A DNA stretch of 64,000 bases from Zygnema cylindricum (Eukaryota; Streptophyta; Zygnematophyceae; Zygnematales; Zygnemataceae): positions 103,532 through 167,531 of the forward strand of contig JBBHKE010001422.1 in assembly GCA_037447655.1 (NCBI GenBank), given 5' to 3'. The translations under genes and the position numbers were made by a program. The notes beneath the pieces were generated by a model, which was not told where the DNA came from, did no database searches, and saw only the letters and a list, made by a program, of their open reading frames with translations. How positions within the stretch are numbered: position 1 is the first letter of the stretch; every line of letters begins with the position of its first letter. Shown here piece by piece: positions 34,440 to 46,787 of this stretch.

Positions 34440-34680
34440 GTCGACGATGAGATGATATGCTCGCTTGTTCAGCGACAAGGTTGTGTCGTCGCTAATTTGC
34501 GAATTTCTGTCTATTCCCCGTTCAGCGAATGGATCAATTTGTCGTTGATTCAGAGATTACCTAATTTTGTCTCGTGTTCTATTCTCGTCTCTAGCTCCAT
34601 CTGTCAAAGGGTCAGTAATGACAACATTTCATAGCTAGATCAACTATGAATCATTCTCATCGCTTCCCGTGTGTGGTGTC
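34440..34680 (-). repeat. CGTCGCTA/GACGA-rich linker of D2
   Basis: On the minus strand it shares GAGCTAGAGACGAGA and repeated GCGACGA/TCGTCGCT motifs with 29075-29360 of D1, in the same position between integrase and RT. Confidence 0.6.
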
Positions 34681-36869
34681 TCTCGAATACTCAATGTTGG
34701 CCATGGTTTGTGTTCTAAAATCATATGTTCGGCAATTTAAGCATCCTTTTTATCTGCAGTAATTTGAAAGACATCAACTTACTTCTCTTTATCTTTAATT
34801 CTTATAATTATAGTAGCAAAGGTTCTCTTTTCATCATGTACATATACTTTTTACTTTTTTGATTGGTCATTGTAGCCTAGTAAGATATCAACTACACCTT
34901 TTGGCTGCATTTTTCATTTATTTGGAGAATTATCTAACATGACAACATTACTCCCAAATACTCTAAAGTGACTAACTTCCGGTTTAGTTCCTATCTATAA
35001 TTCATATGGCGTCTTTCCTTTAACTGCTTTGGATTCTATTCTCTTTTTAATATATGCGCACAATTGGAAGTTTAGCCGAGAATTTCACATTTATATTTTT
35101 GTCCGCTATCATTGATCTGGCACTATCTATTAGTGTCCTATTTATTTTATTTCGCATTTATATTTTTGTCCGCTATCATTGATCTGTCACTATTTATTAG
35201 TGTCCTATTTATTTTTTCAGCTACACCACTCTGTTCAAGAGAATATGGGACCGTGAAATGACAAAAAATTCCATTTTATTTCAGATAGTTGATGAAGTCC
35301 CGCGATAGGTACTCCCCGATTTTATCTAATCTCAATGTGAAGATAGGAACCCCGTGAATTTTCTATTTTTACCCTGATTTCTTTGAAGTAGGAGAACACT
35401 TCACTCTTCTCTTTCATATAGTAGATTTTTGTGAATCTAGAAAAGTCATCTGTAAAGCTCACCATGAATCGAAATCCACTAGGTGATGGTATGAGAGCCG
35501 GTCCCCATACATCAAACTATATTAATTTTACTGTAGCTGCTCTATGGCTGCTTTCGGAAGGTAAAGAATTTTAAAGAATCTTTCATAGAGCACATCCAAT
35601 ACAAAAAAATTCTTCTTTGTTACTAATCTTTACACATGTAATTATACCTTGCTTTACCATTCTGTCAAGACAATCATGGTGGATATGACCCAGTCTGTTA
35701 TGTCATAAGCCATTGTCAAACAGGACAGCCGAATATAAAACATATTTTTCATTTATATATACAAGATCAAGCCTATATATCAGGTTAGGACCTCGTGTTC
35801 CTACGAGTGCTACTCTACCAAGTTTAGTGACTATTTGCTTTCAATTTTTATGAAACGCTTCGAAGCCTTTGTTTTTTACAAGCGAAGTGGAGAGGAGATT
35901 TTTCTTGAAGTCGTGAACATAGAGGACATCGGTGAGTGTTCTTTCAACTTGTTTACCGTCGATGGGAAATTTGAGTGTTTCCCTGCCCTTAGCGTTAGAG
36001 ATGATAAATTGTCCGTCCGCTTAATAAATTTTCTTCCGAGATATTGGGTAAAAATTGTCAAAATATGCTCTGTTCCAACACATGTGTTGAGACGCACCGG
36101 TGTCCATGATCCACCCAAAGTCCCTATCTCCTTCAGTTGTATTGTTAAGGCAAATAGTTCTTTGTCAGATGCTTCTGAAAAAGTGATGATTTCCTCCTCG
36201 ATTTTGTTCGTTTCAAATGAAAAAATTGACGTTTTTGCAGGTTGTCAAAATTTCAGTTTTCTTATGAACCATCATTGTCGAAATACACCTATTTCAAACG
36301 CTTTTATATAATTTGGGCAGCTCCTATATCCATACCCATTTTCATTACAATAATAACACATCTAAGGTTTGCGAGAAAACTGATTATGACTATTTTGAAA
36401 CCTCTCTTTATTTAAAGTTTGGGTGTTGAAAGCTTCTGTCTGTTCAGTACCTTTAAAAGCTTCTTGACTAAATTTGTTATTTATATCATACTGTTTTGCT
36501 ATAGCTAGATTCGAATCAGCTTGTGGTAGGTTTTCAAATTGTTAGTGGCTCCTTTTTATTCACTAAGAAACCCTCTCATTAATAACAAAGCTTGTAGATC
36601 ATTAGGAAATGTACTTGTTGAAAAGCATTTTCTACTATTAGTGATCTGATGTATTTTCTACTATTAATGTTCCCAGGCCGTAACAATACTCAGCCATGGT
36701 ACCGTCGGTATATTTATACTCCCACATTTATTCCTGTTGTAACTATTTGGTGTTGCACATGAGTTTTGGTGTGCATCTTTTTTAGAGAATTCCATATCTT
36801 TGACGCATTTTTCATATGAATTTGCACCATAGGAAGCTCATTCGAAATAAGTATTTTGATAGTGTGAAG

Positions 36870-37088
36870 TCATTGTAAATTTATCTTCATCAAGTTCGCG
36901 TCTAATTCGTCCAAAGATTCGTCCACCACGTCCATGAGATGAAAATTGGGAAAATAGAGTTCAACCATATTCGCCCAATAGATATAGTCCTTGCAGTCAA
37001 AGATAGGGATTCTTGAGGGAGGGCGCGTAAGCTTTTGTTCTATGACAGCCGGTGCAACACCAGTTGTTGTTGAAGTAGTGGCCATCAC
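36870..37088 (-). pseudogene. D2 gag N-terminus, minus strand
   Basis: ATG at 37088 opens 72 codons starting MMATTSTTTGVAP, followed by PPSRIPIFDCKDYIYW and LMDVVDES. The start lies in the LTR, as in the other families. The VMG encoded by the primer-binding site has decayed to L-T-R. Confidence 0.82.
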
Positions 37089-37300
37089 AAAACCAAAGAT
37101 AGAAAGTACTCAAGATACCGACTTTGACCCATTGCATAAAGGAATCAATGTGGCAGAATGGCCCCAAACTACAATGGTGTATAGATTACAACTTCTATTG
37201 ACAACTCATAAAGTTTCAAACAAAACGCCCAATTAATCCTAGAGATATAGCCCAAACATTATCCCTTAAAATGCACATATATGCTCTTTAAAACCTCAAT
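37033..37300 (-). repeat. Partial 5' LTR of D2, minus strand
   Basis: It matches the 3' part of the family D LTRs (inverted TATATCTC, ATTTTAAGGGATA). It is cut near 37300, where satellite starts, so the U3 end is missing. Confidence 0.75.
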
Positions 37301-38768
37301 ATATTTTAACAAACAAAAATTATTGTTAACGCACACAACGAGAGTTGAAATAAACCCTAAACCATGTTTTTATCACAAATTTGAGATCGCGCTAATAAAG
37401 ATATTTGTAACAAACAACGTTAATTGTTTGAGCTCACAAAAAGAGGTAAAATACTTCTGAACCATGTTTCTAACACAACTTTGTGTTTGCGCTAACAACA
37501 ATATTTGCAACAAACACTTTATATTGTTAGCGCTCACAAAAATAGTTCTAATTATATGTCAACCATGTTTATAACTCAAATTTATGTTTGCGCTAACAAT
37601 AATTTCTTGTAACAAACAACGCTTATTATTACGCTTATAAACGCAGTAAAAAAAAACACTAAACTTTGTTTGCAACACAAATTTGTGTTTGCATTAACAA
37701 CAAAAATAGTAGCAAACAATTTTTTTTGTTAACCCATATTAAAATTATTGTTTATGCACACAAAAAGTGTTTAAAAAAAACCTAAACCTTGTTTTTATCA
37801 AAAAATTGAGTTTGTGCTAACAAAGATATTTGTAATAAACAAAATTTATTGTTCACGCTTGCAAAAAGTGGTAAAATAAACTCCGAACAATGTTTGTAAC
37901 ACAACTTTGTGTTTGTGCTAACAACAATATATACAACAAACACTTTATATTGTTAGCGCAAACAAAAATAGTTCAAATTAACTCTCATTCACGTTTGTAA
38001 CTTAAATTTGTGTTAGCGCAAACATTAAATACTGTAACGAACTACATGTATAGTTACGCTCAGAAAAACAGTAAAAAAAAACCACTAAACTATGTTTGCA
38101 ACACAAATTTATGATTGCGTTCTCAAAAAAAATATAAACAAACAAAGTTTATTGTTAACGAACACAAATAGAGTTAAATAAACCCTAAACCATGTTTCTA
38201 TCACAGGTTTGAGTTTGCACTAACAAAGTTATTTGTAACAAACAACATTTCTTGTTTTCGCTCACAAAAATGGGTAAAATAAACTCCGAACAATGTTTAA
38301 ATCACAACTTAGTGTTTGCGCTAAGAAGAATATTGTCAAAAAACACAATGTGTAGTTAGCCCTCGCAAAATGGTTGTAATAATGTTTGAACCATGTTTAT
38401 AACTCAAATTTGTGTTTGCGCTAACAATTGATTTTTGTAACAAACAAAGTTTCGTTTAACACTCACAAAAACGATAAAAAATATCCCTAAACCATGTTGG
38501 CAACACAAATTTCTGCTTGTGTTGACAACAAAAACATAAGCATACAAATTTTATTGTTAACGCACACAAAGAGAGTTAAATAGAACCCTAAACCATGTTT
38601 CTTTCATAAATTTGAGTTTGCGCTAACAAATATATTTGTAACAAACAACGTTTATTTTTCGCGTTCACAAAAAGAGGTAAAATAAACTTCAGACCATGTT
38701 TAGAACACAACTTTTTGTTTGCGCTTAAAACAATATTGATAACAAACACTTTATGTTGCCAACGCTCA
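37301..38768. repeat. Satellite block 3 (about 14 monomers)
   Basis: Distances between successive CCATGTTT equivalents are mostly 100-101 bp (for example 37463, 37564, 37664 and 37889, 37990, 38091, 38191, 38292). Every fourth monomer matches best, giving a unit of about 403 bp. One monomer has a 24-bp insertion near 37720-37760. The block ends abruptly at GCTCAC. Confidence 0.93.
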
Positions 38769-39229
38769 CTCGCTGAATATCTTTACAGTAAATTAGGTAC
38801 ACGTACAGAGTCTAACAAAACGTTCATTTGCGCATCATTATGACGTTTCCATTAGGCGGTTTGTGAAAATGCAGTTACATGATAACGCCATGTGTTAAAT
38901 CATTTTGTGTACTTTTTTGCACACTAAAACACAATTTTGCACGGTCAGACACCGACCGTATGCCTCACTATTTAAAACGACATTGTATCAAAGTTGGTAA
39001 CGCGAATTCAAAAAAAACCTTAAATAATGTAAAAAAACATTTAGAGTTACTTATTCTATTTTGGGTTCGAGGGTCAAAATTTGGGGGTTACCAAATTGGC
39101 GTTTTAATGCTAATTACGATTCACGCTTTACGGTACACAATGGATCGCTATTTGTGTTAAAAATAATTAGTGCAGAAAAATTATTTGGATTAATAATTCT
39201 AATTTGGGTTTAAAGCCTTTCGCCCAAAA

Positions 39230-39480
39230 AAAAGTAACTCCAATTTATGCATAACTCTTATTTGGGTTAATTTTTTCCCATAGTGAAGTTGGTATCGCGT
39301 GTGTTCACCTAGTCGAAGTTTGAACATGTGAGAACATGTTAGCGTGATTTTACAACGTCTTTATCGTTGGGAATCAAAAAAATTTGCATCGACGCACTCT
39401 CTTTCAGGTGTCGACTCCTTTAGCTGAAGCACTTTTTGTATCATTGTACAAAATAATGAGCAGTTTTAGTAATCACAAAG
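39230..39480. repeat. Diverged direct repeat, copy 1
   Basis: Shares GTGTTCAC(C/A)TAGT, GTTTGAA, TGAGAACA, CATTGGGAAT-like and GTGTCGAC/TCGACGCACTC with 41380-41620 in the same order and spacing. Confidence 0.6.
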
Positions 39481-40379
39481 CATTTTATACACTACACTAT
39501 TTTAAAACTATCCAAATAAGAGTTAGTAACGTTAATTCGACAGTACCTATATAAACGTAAAAAAAAAATTATAGTTACTTCAATTTTGGGTTCGAAAGTC
39601 AATATTTGAGGGCACCAAATTAGAGTTATTAACTCTAATAGCGATTCATGGTGTACTATGATTAATTGACAAAGCATAAATACCGAAATGCGTAGGTTGA
39701 AAAATATGAAGTTAAAATATACTGCATGAGTGGCGCCAAATTAGTCTTAGTTAACACTATTACCGATTCTTGTTGCACTTTAATAGTTTTATGTGGTTAA
39801 AAATGATGACTCTGGTCATACACAGAGCACAAAAAATGGTCAGTAATTTGAGTGCCGAATGGTTTATTATGAAGCGCACAATTGGATCATTTTTGTTTGT
39901 CTCACAGTTTTGTCCTTCTCGTTCGATGAAGGTTCATCCAACGGTAGGTACTTAGGTGGTAACGTAAATACGTGAATAACAACATATATGTGAAAATGGT
40001 TGACATAAAATCTGTGATACATAGTAGTATAGTACACACAAAAACCATATAGTTCTAATAGTGTTGACAACACTAATTCAACGCCAATTTTGACTCTACT
40101 ACCTAAAAGTCTAAAACCAAATTAATCAAAAAAATTGCTTTTATGTTAACCTAGGTACATGGTTAGCGTTACTCTATATTAGAAGGTTTCTATATAGTGC
40201 ACTCTACAAAACGTGCCAATCTCTACGTAAACCACGGGAAAGCACAGACTGATTTTCTTCATCAACATACAAATTATAGACCTTTGGTCGCCTGTCGTAA
40301 AACCTTTAAATAGGCAATCATTGTCCATCTGCACGTTCTCCGTCTGCACGCCTGTACAAAAAAAAAATAGGTAGGCGGT

Positions 40380-40615
40380 CCGCCCGTGTAAGGGGCATGA
40401 TAAACAGGACACGCTCAAAAAAACATGACACATCTATGCCCGTGAAACGCGCATGATAAACAAGACACGTTCCATGCCCGTGTAGCGAGCATGATAATCA
40501 GGACAGAGTCCATGGTCATGGAACGCGCATGATAAACATGACACAGTCCATGTTTGTGTAACGGGGATGATATACAAGAAACGCTTTATGCTCGTGTAAC
40601 GGGCATGATAAACAT
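40380..40615. repeat. 38-bp tandem repeat with a hairpin in each unit
   Basis: GCATGATAA recurs at about 40395, 40451, 40489, 40527, 40565 and 40603. Spacing is 38 bp except for the first interval (56). The best unit contains ATGCCCGT-GTA-ACGGGCAT, an 8-bp stem with a 3-base loop. Other units keep most of the dyad. Confidence 0.85.
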
Positions 40616-41379
40616 TATAACTACAAAAAGGGTGGTGGATGATTGGACCAGGAGATACGTGACGCATGCGAATATCAAAAGTTATTCCAATCTTTGAAGC
40701 GTGTAAAATAATCAGGATATGACGGTTTGTCTTGAGTTGTTGAATATTAATGTCGATATTTTGTTACATGAAGTGAAGCATCTGGAGCTGAACAATTGTC
40801 TGTTAAATTTGTGATTTTCAAAAATACGAAGATTAACAATTTCTCTTTTGGGATTAACCCCCAAATTGGACGCACCAAATTTTTATTTCCGACGATTGCA
40901 ATAGAAAACGGATATTTTTCACAAACAATTTAAACATATCTTGTATTTTTTATTTACAAAATGGCACATGTAAAGAGGTTATAATTACATCAGGTCTACA
41001 TGACTGTGCCAATCAGTGAAGTTTTCACATTGTTTTTTTGCGGGTCACCGCTTTTTTTCAAGAAGTGCATATTATGACCGACTATCCAATGAAGTCGAAC
41101 CCTTAAAACCGTAGGATGCATTTTTCTACAAAGTTATCTCGACAGTTGAGAAGTACAAAAAATCTCAAGACAAGGGAATCCGAATATTCCTTCCCATTTC
41201 CCTTATAGAAAAGCGACGATTGATAAGCAAAAGGGATAGCGAACTTTTTGTTGGTAATTCTTCCACAGGAATGACGACGATATGGCCCTTGCAAGTACAG
41301 CACACCGTGAATTAATAATAGCGTTAAGGAATAATTATTGTGGAAAAAGAAATAGTGTTATTAACTTCAAAACAGGTTT

Positions 41380-41620
41380 TCTCCAATAAAAAATCACTTC
41401 TAATGTGTACACATAACTATAATTTGGGTTCATTTTTCTTGATAGTATAGCCGGTATAGCTTGTGTTCACATAGTGGACGTTTGAATACGTGAGAACAAG
41501 ATCAAATGATTTTCCCTGTCTTTTCATTGGGAATTATAAATTTTTGTGTCGACGCACTCACTTTCGCGTGTCGTTGACACTCTTTCGGTACAATTGTACC
41601 AAATCACAATGAATTTTGTA
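41380..41620. repeat. Diverged direct repeat, copy 2
   Basis: Counterpart of 39230-39480, about 2.15 kb downstream. The pair could be ends of a non-autonomous element or two interspersed copies. Confidence 0.6.
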
Positions 41621-42370
41621 CGAGGTGACACATTTTTTACCCTATAGGCTATTGCGGCTACGGATCGCCGACGTGTTTTGAAACTCCCGCAACGTGCTCC
41701 CCGGAGCCTGAGAGACTTACGAGGTTACTATATGTAGATATGTAATTGTGTCGGGGTTGGGGTTGTAGCGTTGATTTAAGTGAGTTGTTGTGACTTTCTC
41801 TTTGGGTTCGAGTGCTTTCGTTTTATGCGTCATTCAATTTTTTTTTTCACGTTGCTTTCTTTGTTTTATATTGCCTTGCGTGTAATTTTTCAATTTTGGC
41901 CATGCCACCTCTTTAGTACCCCTGGACTCAGATGGTTTACCATCGCGGTTTTTAATTCAATTTGCTCATTAATAATTAAAGTTATTAACCAATTAAAGTT
42001 ATTAACGCTAATGAAACAATACATATATTAACGTAAAAAAAAACAATTAGAGTTCTCAATTCTGTTTTAGGTTTGAGTGTCAAAATTTGGGGGCGCCGAA
42101 TTAGCGATTCACAAAAACAGATCCACAAATCTAAAATTAAACGAAAAAAAGGAAGAAATGGAAAAAACGAAATGAAAGAGGAACAAAACGATAAAAAAAA
42201 AAGACGAGGAGAGAGAGGGAAGAAGAGGGAGGACACCGACTTAACAAAAAATAGAAGACAACGTAAACCCACCTTCCTCGATCGATTATTGACACAAAAG
42301 AAATAGAATAAACAAAGAAAAAGCAGAAATGAAGGAAGAAAAAATAGATTTGTCTCCTCCTCCTCATCCT

Positions 42371-44106
42371 CCTCATATCTCATCGAGCCTTATATCTCTC
42401 AATGGTATTATCTAGGTTCAATTTTAGTTTAAATACCCATTTATAGCCAATAGGTTTTCTTTCAAGAGGACAATCTGCTAGTTCCCAAGTATTTGCTTCC
42501 ATAATAAAGGCCATCTCATCATTTAAGGCTCTAATCCATCTTTCTTTCTCCAGACTATTTACTGCCTCCGAGTAAGACCGAGGCTCATTTGGGTGAGAGA
42601 TCTTAGTTACCTTATGAGCGACTTGTTTTCGTGTATCCTTTTGTTGCTCCTTCTTCCTCCCTCAAGCTTCGAAGCTAGAATGGATGGAAGTATTGGATTT
42701 CTCTTCACTGTCTCATCGGCTCCCCTATCCATGGAAGCCGGTTTTAGTCCCACTTCTTCTATCTCCTCGAAGTCTATAGGAGTATGTGAGGATTCCACTA
42801 AATCTTCTGTATCTTGGATCTCCCCCAAAATCTGCAATCACGATTTCACTCATGTCTATTTCGGGAACGACCGAGTTCTCCTCACTTTTGGACTCAAATC
42901 TGATTCTTATCTTCTTGGTATATTTGAAGGGGTCAAATGACTTCCCTTCATCCATGTCAACTAGGTGTTTGACCAAATGATATCTTTTTTTGCTAAGTCA
43001 TAGACTTTATATCCTTTGACAACCTCATCGTATCCCACAAAGTATCCAGATTTTTCCTTAGCATTTAGTTTCCATTATTTCCTATCCGTGTCAAGACTGA
43101 AAACTTGGCTACCAAATACTTTAAGGTGTGAGATATCCGGTTTTCTTCCAACCCATCTCTCATAAGGTGTCATTCCTTTTACAGGTGAGGTAAGGACTCT
43201 ATTTTTAATGTAGTTCGCTCAGTTCATCGCTTCTGTCCAAAATCTCTTTCTTATTTTTTTGTCGGCCAACATACTGCATGCACTATCTTCTAATGTCCGT
43301 TTCAAACTCTCAGCTACCCCATTTTGTTTCGGGTTATATGGTACGATTTTCTGGTGCTGAACTCCCTCATATCCCAGATATTCCTCAAACTGGTGAGAGG
43401 CATTTTACCCCCCATTATCACTGCTTATTTTCTTAATCGGGGTTTCATGCTACTTCTCACTCCAGGCTTTATATTCTTTGAAGTAAGTTGATGTTTCAAA
43501 CTTTGTTTTAGGAAGTAGACACTAGAGTATCTAGACCAGTCATCACTAATTGTCAACATTAACCACTTTCCTCCAATCGAAGGAACTTTTGCAAGTCCTC
43601 AGATATCTGTGTGGACCAAATCTAGTACTCTCACCTCTATATGTGGCTGCTTTGGGAAAGGGAAGTCTGTGAGCCTTTCCTTGAGCACAGCCACTACAAT
43701 CATCTTTCATTTTAGTATCCCCAAACTAAATGCCCTCAACTACCCCAAGATTTTATATTTCCATCAACATATCAAAATGCACATGCCCCAATCGCTTATG
43801 CCAAATCATCAACTTAGGGACACCAACATAGTAAGCATTCTTCTTTTCATTAATCAAGATAAGCCTAAACATTCCTAGGCTACCGTTATCTGCCGTGATG
43901 TATACTTTATCCGCATACTAAGCTGTGAAGACTCCCTTTTTAGTGAAGGTATCAAACTCTTTGTCATCTAACACATACGTGAAGACAATGTTTTTACTCA
44001 GTTGAGGAATGTAAAGTACATCTGAGAATGTGAGTATAGAAGTTTACCCTCCACTGAGACTTTAAAATCTATTGAACCAACTAGATCTATTGTAACCACT
44101 CTCCCA
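42371..44106 (-). pseudogene. Family A pol fragment A3 (protease end to RT start), minus strand
   Basis: Close to A1: RT start near 42410 (NTIERYKAR), linker at 42600-42980 (FDPFKYTK, VKHLVDMDEGKS), integrase about 43000-43650, pre-integrase zinc region about 43670-43830 and protease tail to 44106. The upstream part is lost at the insertion of element C3, and RT is cut on the left by low-complexity DNA. Multiple stops. Confidence 0.85.
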
Positions 44107-44975
44107 TGTTGTTCTACAACCACCGGTGCAGGTGGAGGAGCAGCAGTAGAAGTAGACATGATACACTCTCATAAGCTATCAAGAATACTACAAAACAGTT
44201 GTTTTTAAGTGCTCACCAAATCTTATATAAGCATCAAAACTTCAAAAAACTCTACTAGACTATAGAGCAGCATAAACACTAACAACTTCTTAAGTTTCAG
44301 TACAATTGACTGAACAACACTCAAGATATAATACTCACAAGTTTCCCAAAAATTGTCTACATTTTTACTACTTGGAAGTCTGGATACATAAAATGTTCTA
44401 AGTCCTACTTCTTATACTCTTGGTGAGTATCTGCTCAATGTCGTTCTGCCAACAAAAGTGTACCTGAAAAGTACGTCCAAAAACTAACCTAAAACTAAGA
44501 TCGAAGCATTTATAATTCTGCCGAACTAATCTATAATCATACAATCAGCATTACTCATAATCTATATTGAGTGATTGTATAAATCACTCTCGGTTACGTC
44601 ACTCGTGATCTTCTTATGAATCGTGTCCGTTGACTTGATTCACATCGATCACAACAATGGTGTCCTGTACCAAAACACATTCAAATCTTGCGTTGCTGCG
44701 TTGTCCCTTGCTATATATCTGATAACATCCGCGTTGACCACAATTGCGTTGTCCGTACATATCATATCAAAAATCATCGCAGTTGCGTTTGTACTTTCTG
44801 CGTTGCACCTGCTTTGACCTGTGTGTGTTGCAGCTGCGTTGTTTCGTTCAAAGTGACATACATTCCAAAACACCTGTACAGTACTCCAACATGACGCGTG
44901 TCCCTTACACCATAGATTACTTTCTTTTCACTGTCACACTAATTTAATGAGACTTGAAGCTTTCCAAAGTCAACA
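44107..44975 (-). repeat. 3' LTR of C3 (869 bp)
   Basis: On the minus strand it starts TGTTGACTTTGGAAAGC at 44975 after the tract AAAGCTTTATGGGAG, and ends GTAGAACAACA at 44107. The gag leader ATG (near 44160) lies within it. Confidence 0.87.
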
Positions 44976-44989
44976 CTCCCATAAAGCTT

Positions 44990-45140
44990 TAGACTCAGTG
45001 TATCAGCGCAGCATGGTAGCTTAACAACGCAGCATAACAACACAGCATAACAACGCAGCAAATCAGCTATTCACCTAGTCCCATTATACCCTGACTCAAG
45101 TTTAGCGCAGCATGGTAGCATCGCAGTGTAGCAACTAAAC
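44990..45140. repeat. CAGC-rich short repeats before the C3 3' LTR
   Basis: Repeated AACAACGCAGCATAACAAC-like and GCGCAGCATGGTAGC motifs occupy the 3' untranslated end of C3. They resemble the CAGC-rich 67-bp repeats in the same relative place of the gag-only element. Confidence 0.65.
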
Positions 45141-46787
45141 TATTCACTCAATCCCACTTCATCCCTACAATACTTCAGCTTAGGAGCAGGAAAGGCTTTC
45201 GTAAGTATATCAGCAATCATTTTTGCATCTGGCAGATAGCATAAGTTAATCACGCTAGAGAACACTTTTTCTCTTACAAAGTGTAATCTTACATCCATAT
45301 GTTTACTCTTGAAGTGATGACTCGGGTTAGAAGCAATGGGAATGGCAGCCTGGTTATCACACCACATCACCTGTGGGCCAACTTGCATGTATCCCAATTC
45401 CTACAACATAGATTTTACCCATAGAAGTTCTTTGAGGGCCAAACTTGCTTCTATATGTTATGACTCCATCTTTGATTGTGTCGTGACCTTCTGAAGTTTG
45501 CTGCTCTAGTAGTAAGTCTCGTTCCCAATTTGTATAACGAATCCTGTGGTGGATTTCCGGCTTGGCATGTCGCCATATCTTGCATCACTCTACGTTTGCA
45601 ACTTCACTTCTCCTCCGCCTAGTGTGAGTTTGAGGTCTTTGGTTCCTACCAAATATCTTAAGACTCTCCTTGCTGGGTCACGGTCAGATTTTCTCGGATT
45701 CTCTAGACTCATACTCAGTACCCCAACAATATCCGCACGGGTATAGTTCATGAAATATATTAAGCTTCCCACTATCTGTTTGTATGGTATTAGTGTCATT
45801 AGATCACCCTCACCTAGATCTGAATATTCACTAATAATGACACCTGGGTCTGTTTCTTCTCCCTCTAGCTTCTGCCAGAACTCCATTGGAGTTAAACATC
45901 TTTTTGCCCCCCGCATTCCATACTCATCTAACATGTTTCCAATAGCCTCCTTTGATTCAATTTTATTAACCTCTTATTTCTATCCCTCTCTACCTGGATA
46001 TCCAAAATATATTTTGCCACACAAAGTTCTTTCATTTTGAATCGTGAATTTAATGCAGTTATGATTTTGTTAATTTCAACCATTTATTTGCTAATTAACT
46101 GTAAATCATCTACATATACAGCTATATACACTATCTCACCCTCGCCCTTTAGAGCATAGACAGAGTGATCAGAACTTATCCTTTGAAATCCTAAACTAGT
46201 TATAAATTCATCTAGCTTCAGATTCCATTGATTGGGGGCCTGTTTTAGGCCGTACAGAGATTTTAACATTTTGCATACTAGGTGTTCTTTTCCTCGCTCA
46301 ACATACATTTCAGGCTGCTGAATGTAAATGGTCTCCTCTAGTTCTCCATGCAAAAAAGCCGTCTTTACATCCATCTGATGTATTTCAATATTTTATATAG
46401 CAGCTAGGGATAGCAAAATCCTAACTGTCGAAAATTTTATAACAGGAGAGAATGTCTCTTCAAAATCAATTCATTCTTTTTGATAATATCCCTTTACAAG
46501 AAGTCTGACCTTGTGTCGTTCAATGGTGTTATCAAGATTTAACTTCACTTTGAATACCCATTTGGTGCCAATCGCTTTTCGCTTCGGAGGAAGGTCTAAA
46601 AGCTCCCATGTCTAAGCCTCCATAATTGACTTGATTTCGTCGTTTGCTGCCTCGATCCAGTGATTCCGTTCCGGTGATGAGAAGGCCTCCTGGATGGTCA
46701 GAGGCTCCTCTGAGGTTGCCGAGTAGGCAAAGTGAGAGCTTGCTCGCAGACGGTTGCTGGATCTTCTTCCCCCCGAAATTCTAAAGC
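45140..46787 (-). pseudogene. C3 RT and RNase H, minus strand, broken
   Basis: RT begins with a decayed linker near 46700. An open piece at 46374-46084 contains MDVKTAFLHGELEE, SLYGLKQAPNQWN and AVYVDDLQLIS (YVDD intact). RNase H pieces lie at 45934-45590 and 45397-45140 (WCDNQAAIPIASNPSHHFK). Several frameshifts and stops. Confidence 0.87.

Larger units (their letters stand above)
32296..36869 (-). pseudogene. D2 pol remnants (protease to RNase H), minus strand
   Basis: Right to left on the minus strand: a Gag zinc knuckle near 36350 with H replaced by Y (CYYCNENGYGYRSC), protease MDTGASQHMCWN near 36090, integrase about 35750-34900, the CGTCGCTA-rich linker at 34440-34680, RT about 34200-33000 with internal duplications, and RNase H at 32924-32306 (MNCTRPDIA, then CDNQAAIAIASN). 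Frame is broken in every domain. Confidence 0.85.
38769..42370. other. Gene-free segment with small interspersed repeats
   Basis: No coding region is recognised in 3.6 kb. It holds copies of a short family with CAAAATTTGGGGG(C/T)(G/T)CC(A/G)AATTAG (39075, 39600, 42078, and 62215 elsewhere). It also has a diverged direct repeat (39230-39480 and 41380-41620), the 38-bp array at 40380-40615 and an A/G-rich stretch at 42115-42240. Confidence 0.6.

Noticed and set aside
35835-36311. 158-aa plus-strand open frame
   Set aside because: It is antisense to the D2 protease region, where the minus strand reads the protease motif DTGASQHMC.
40380-40615. CRISPR-like array
   Set aside because: The whole 38-bp unit repeats with substitutions. 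There are no unique spacers or cas genes, and the context is eukaryotic.
42137-42383. Minus-strand open frames rich in Phe and Ser
   Set aside because: Encoded by an A/G-rich low-complexity stretch next to the A3 breakpoint.
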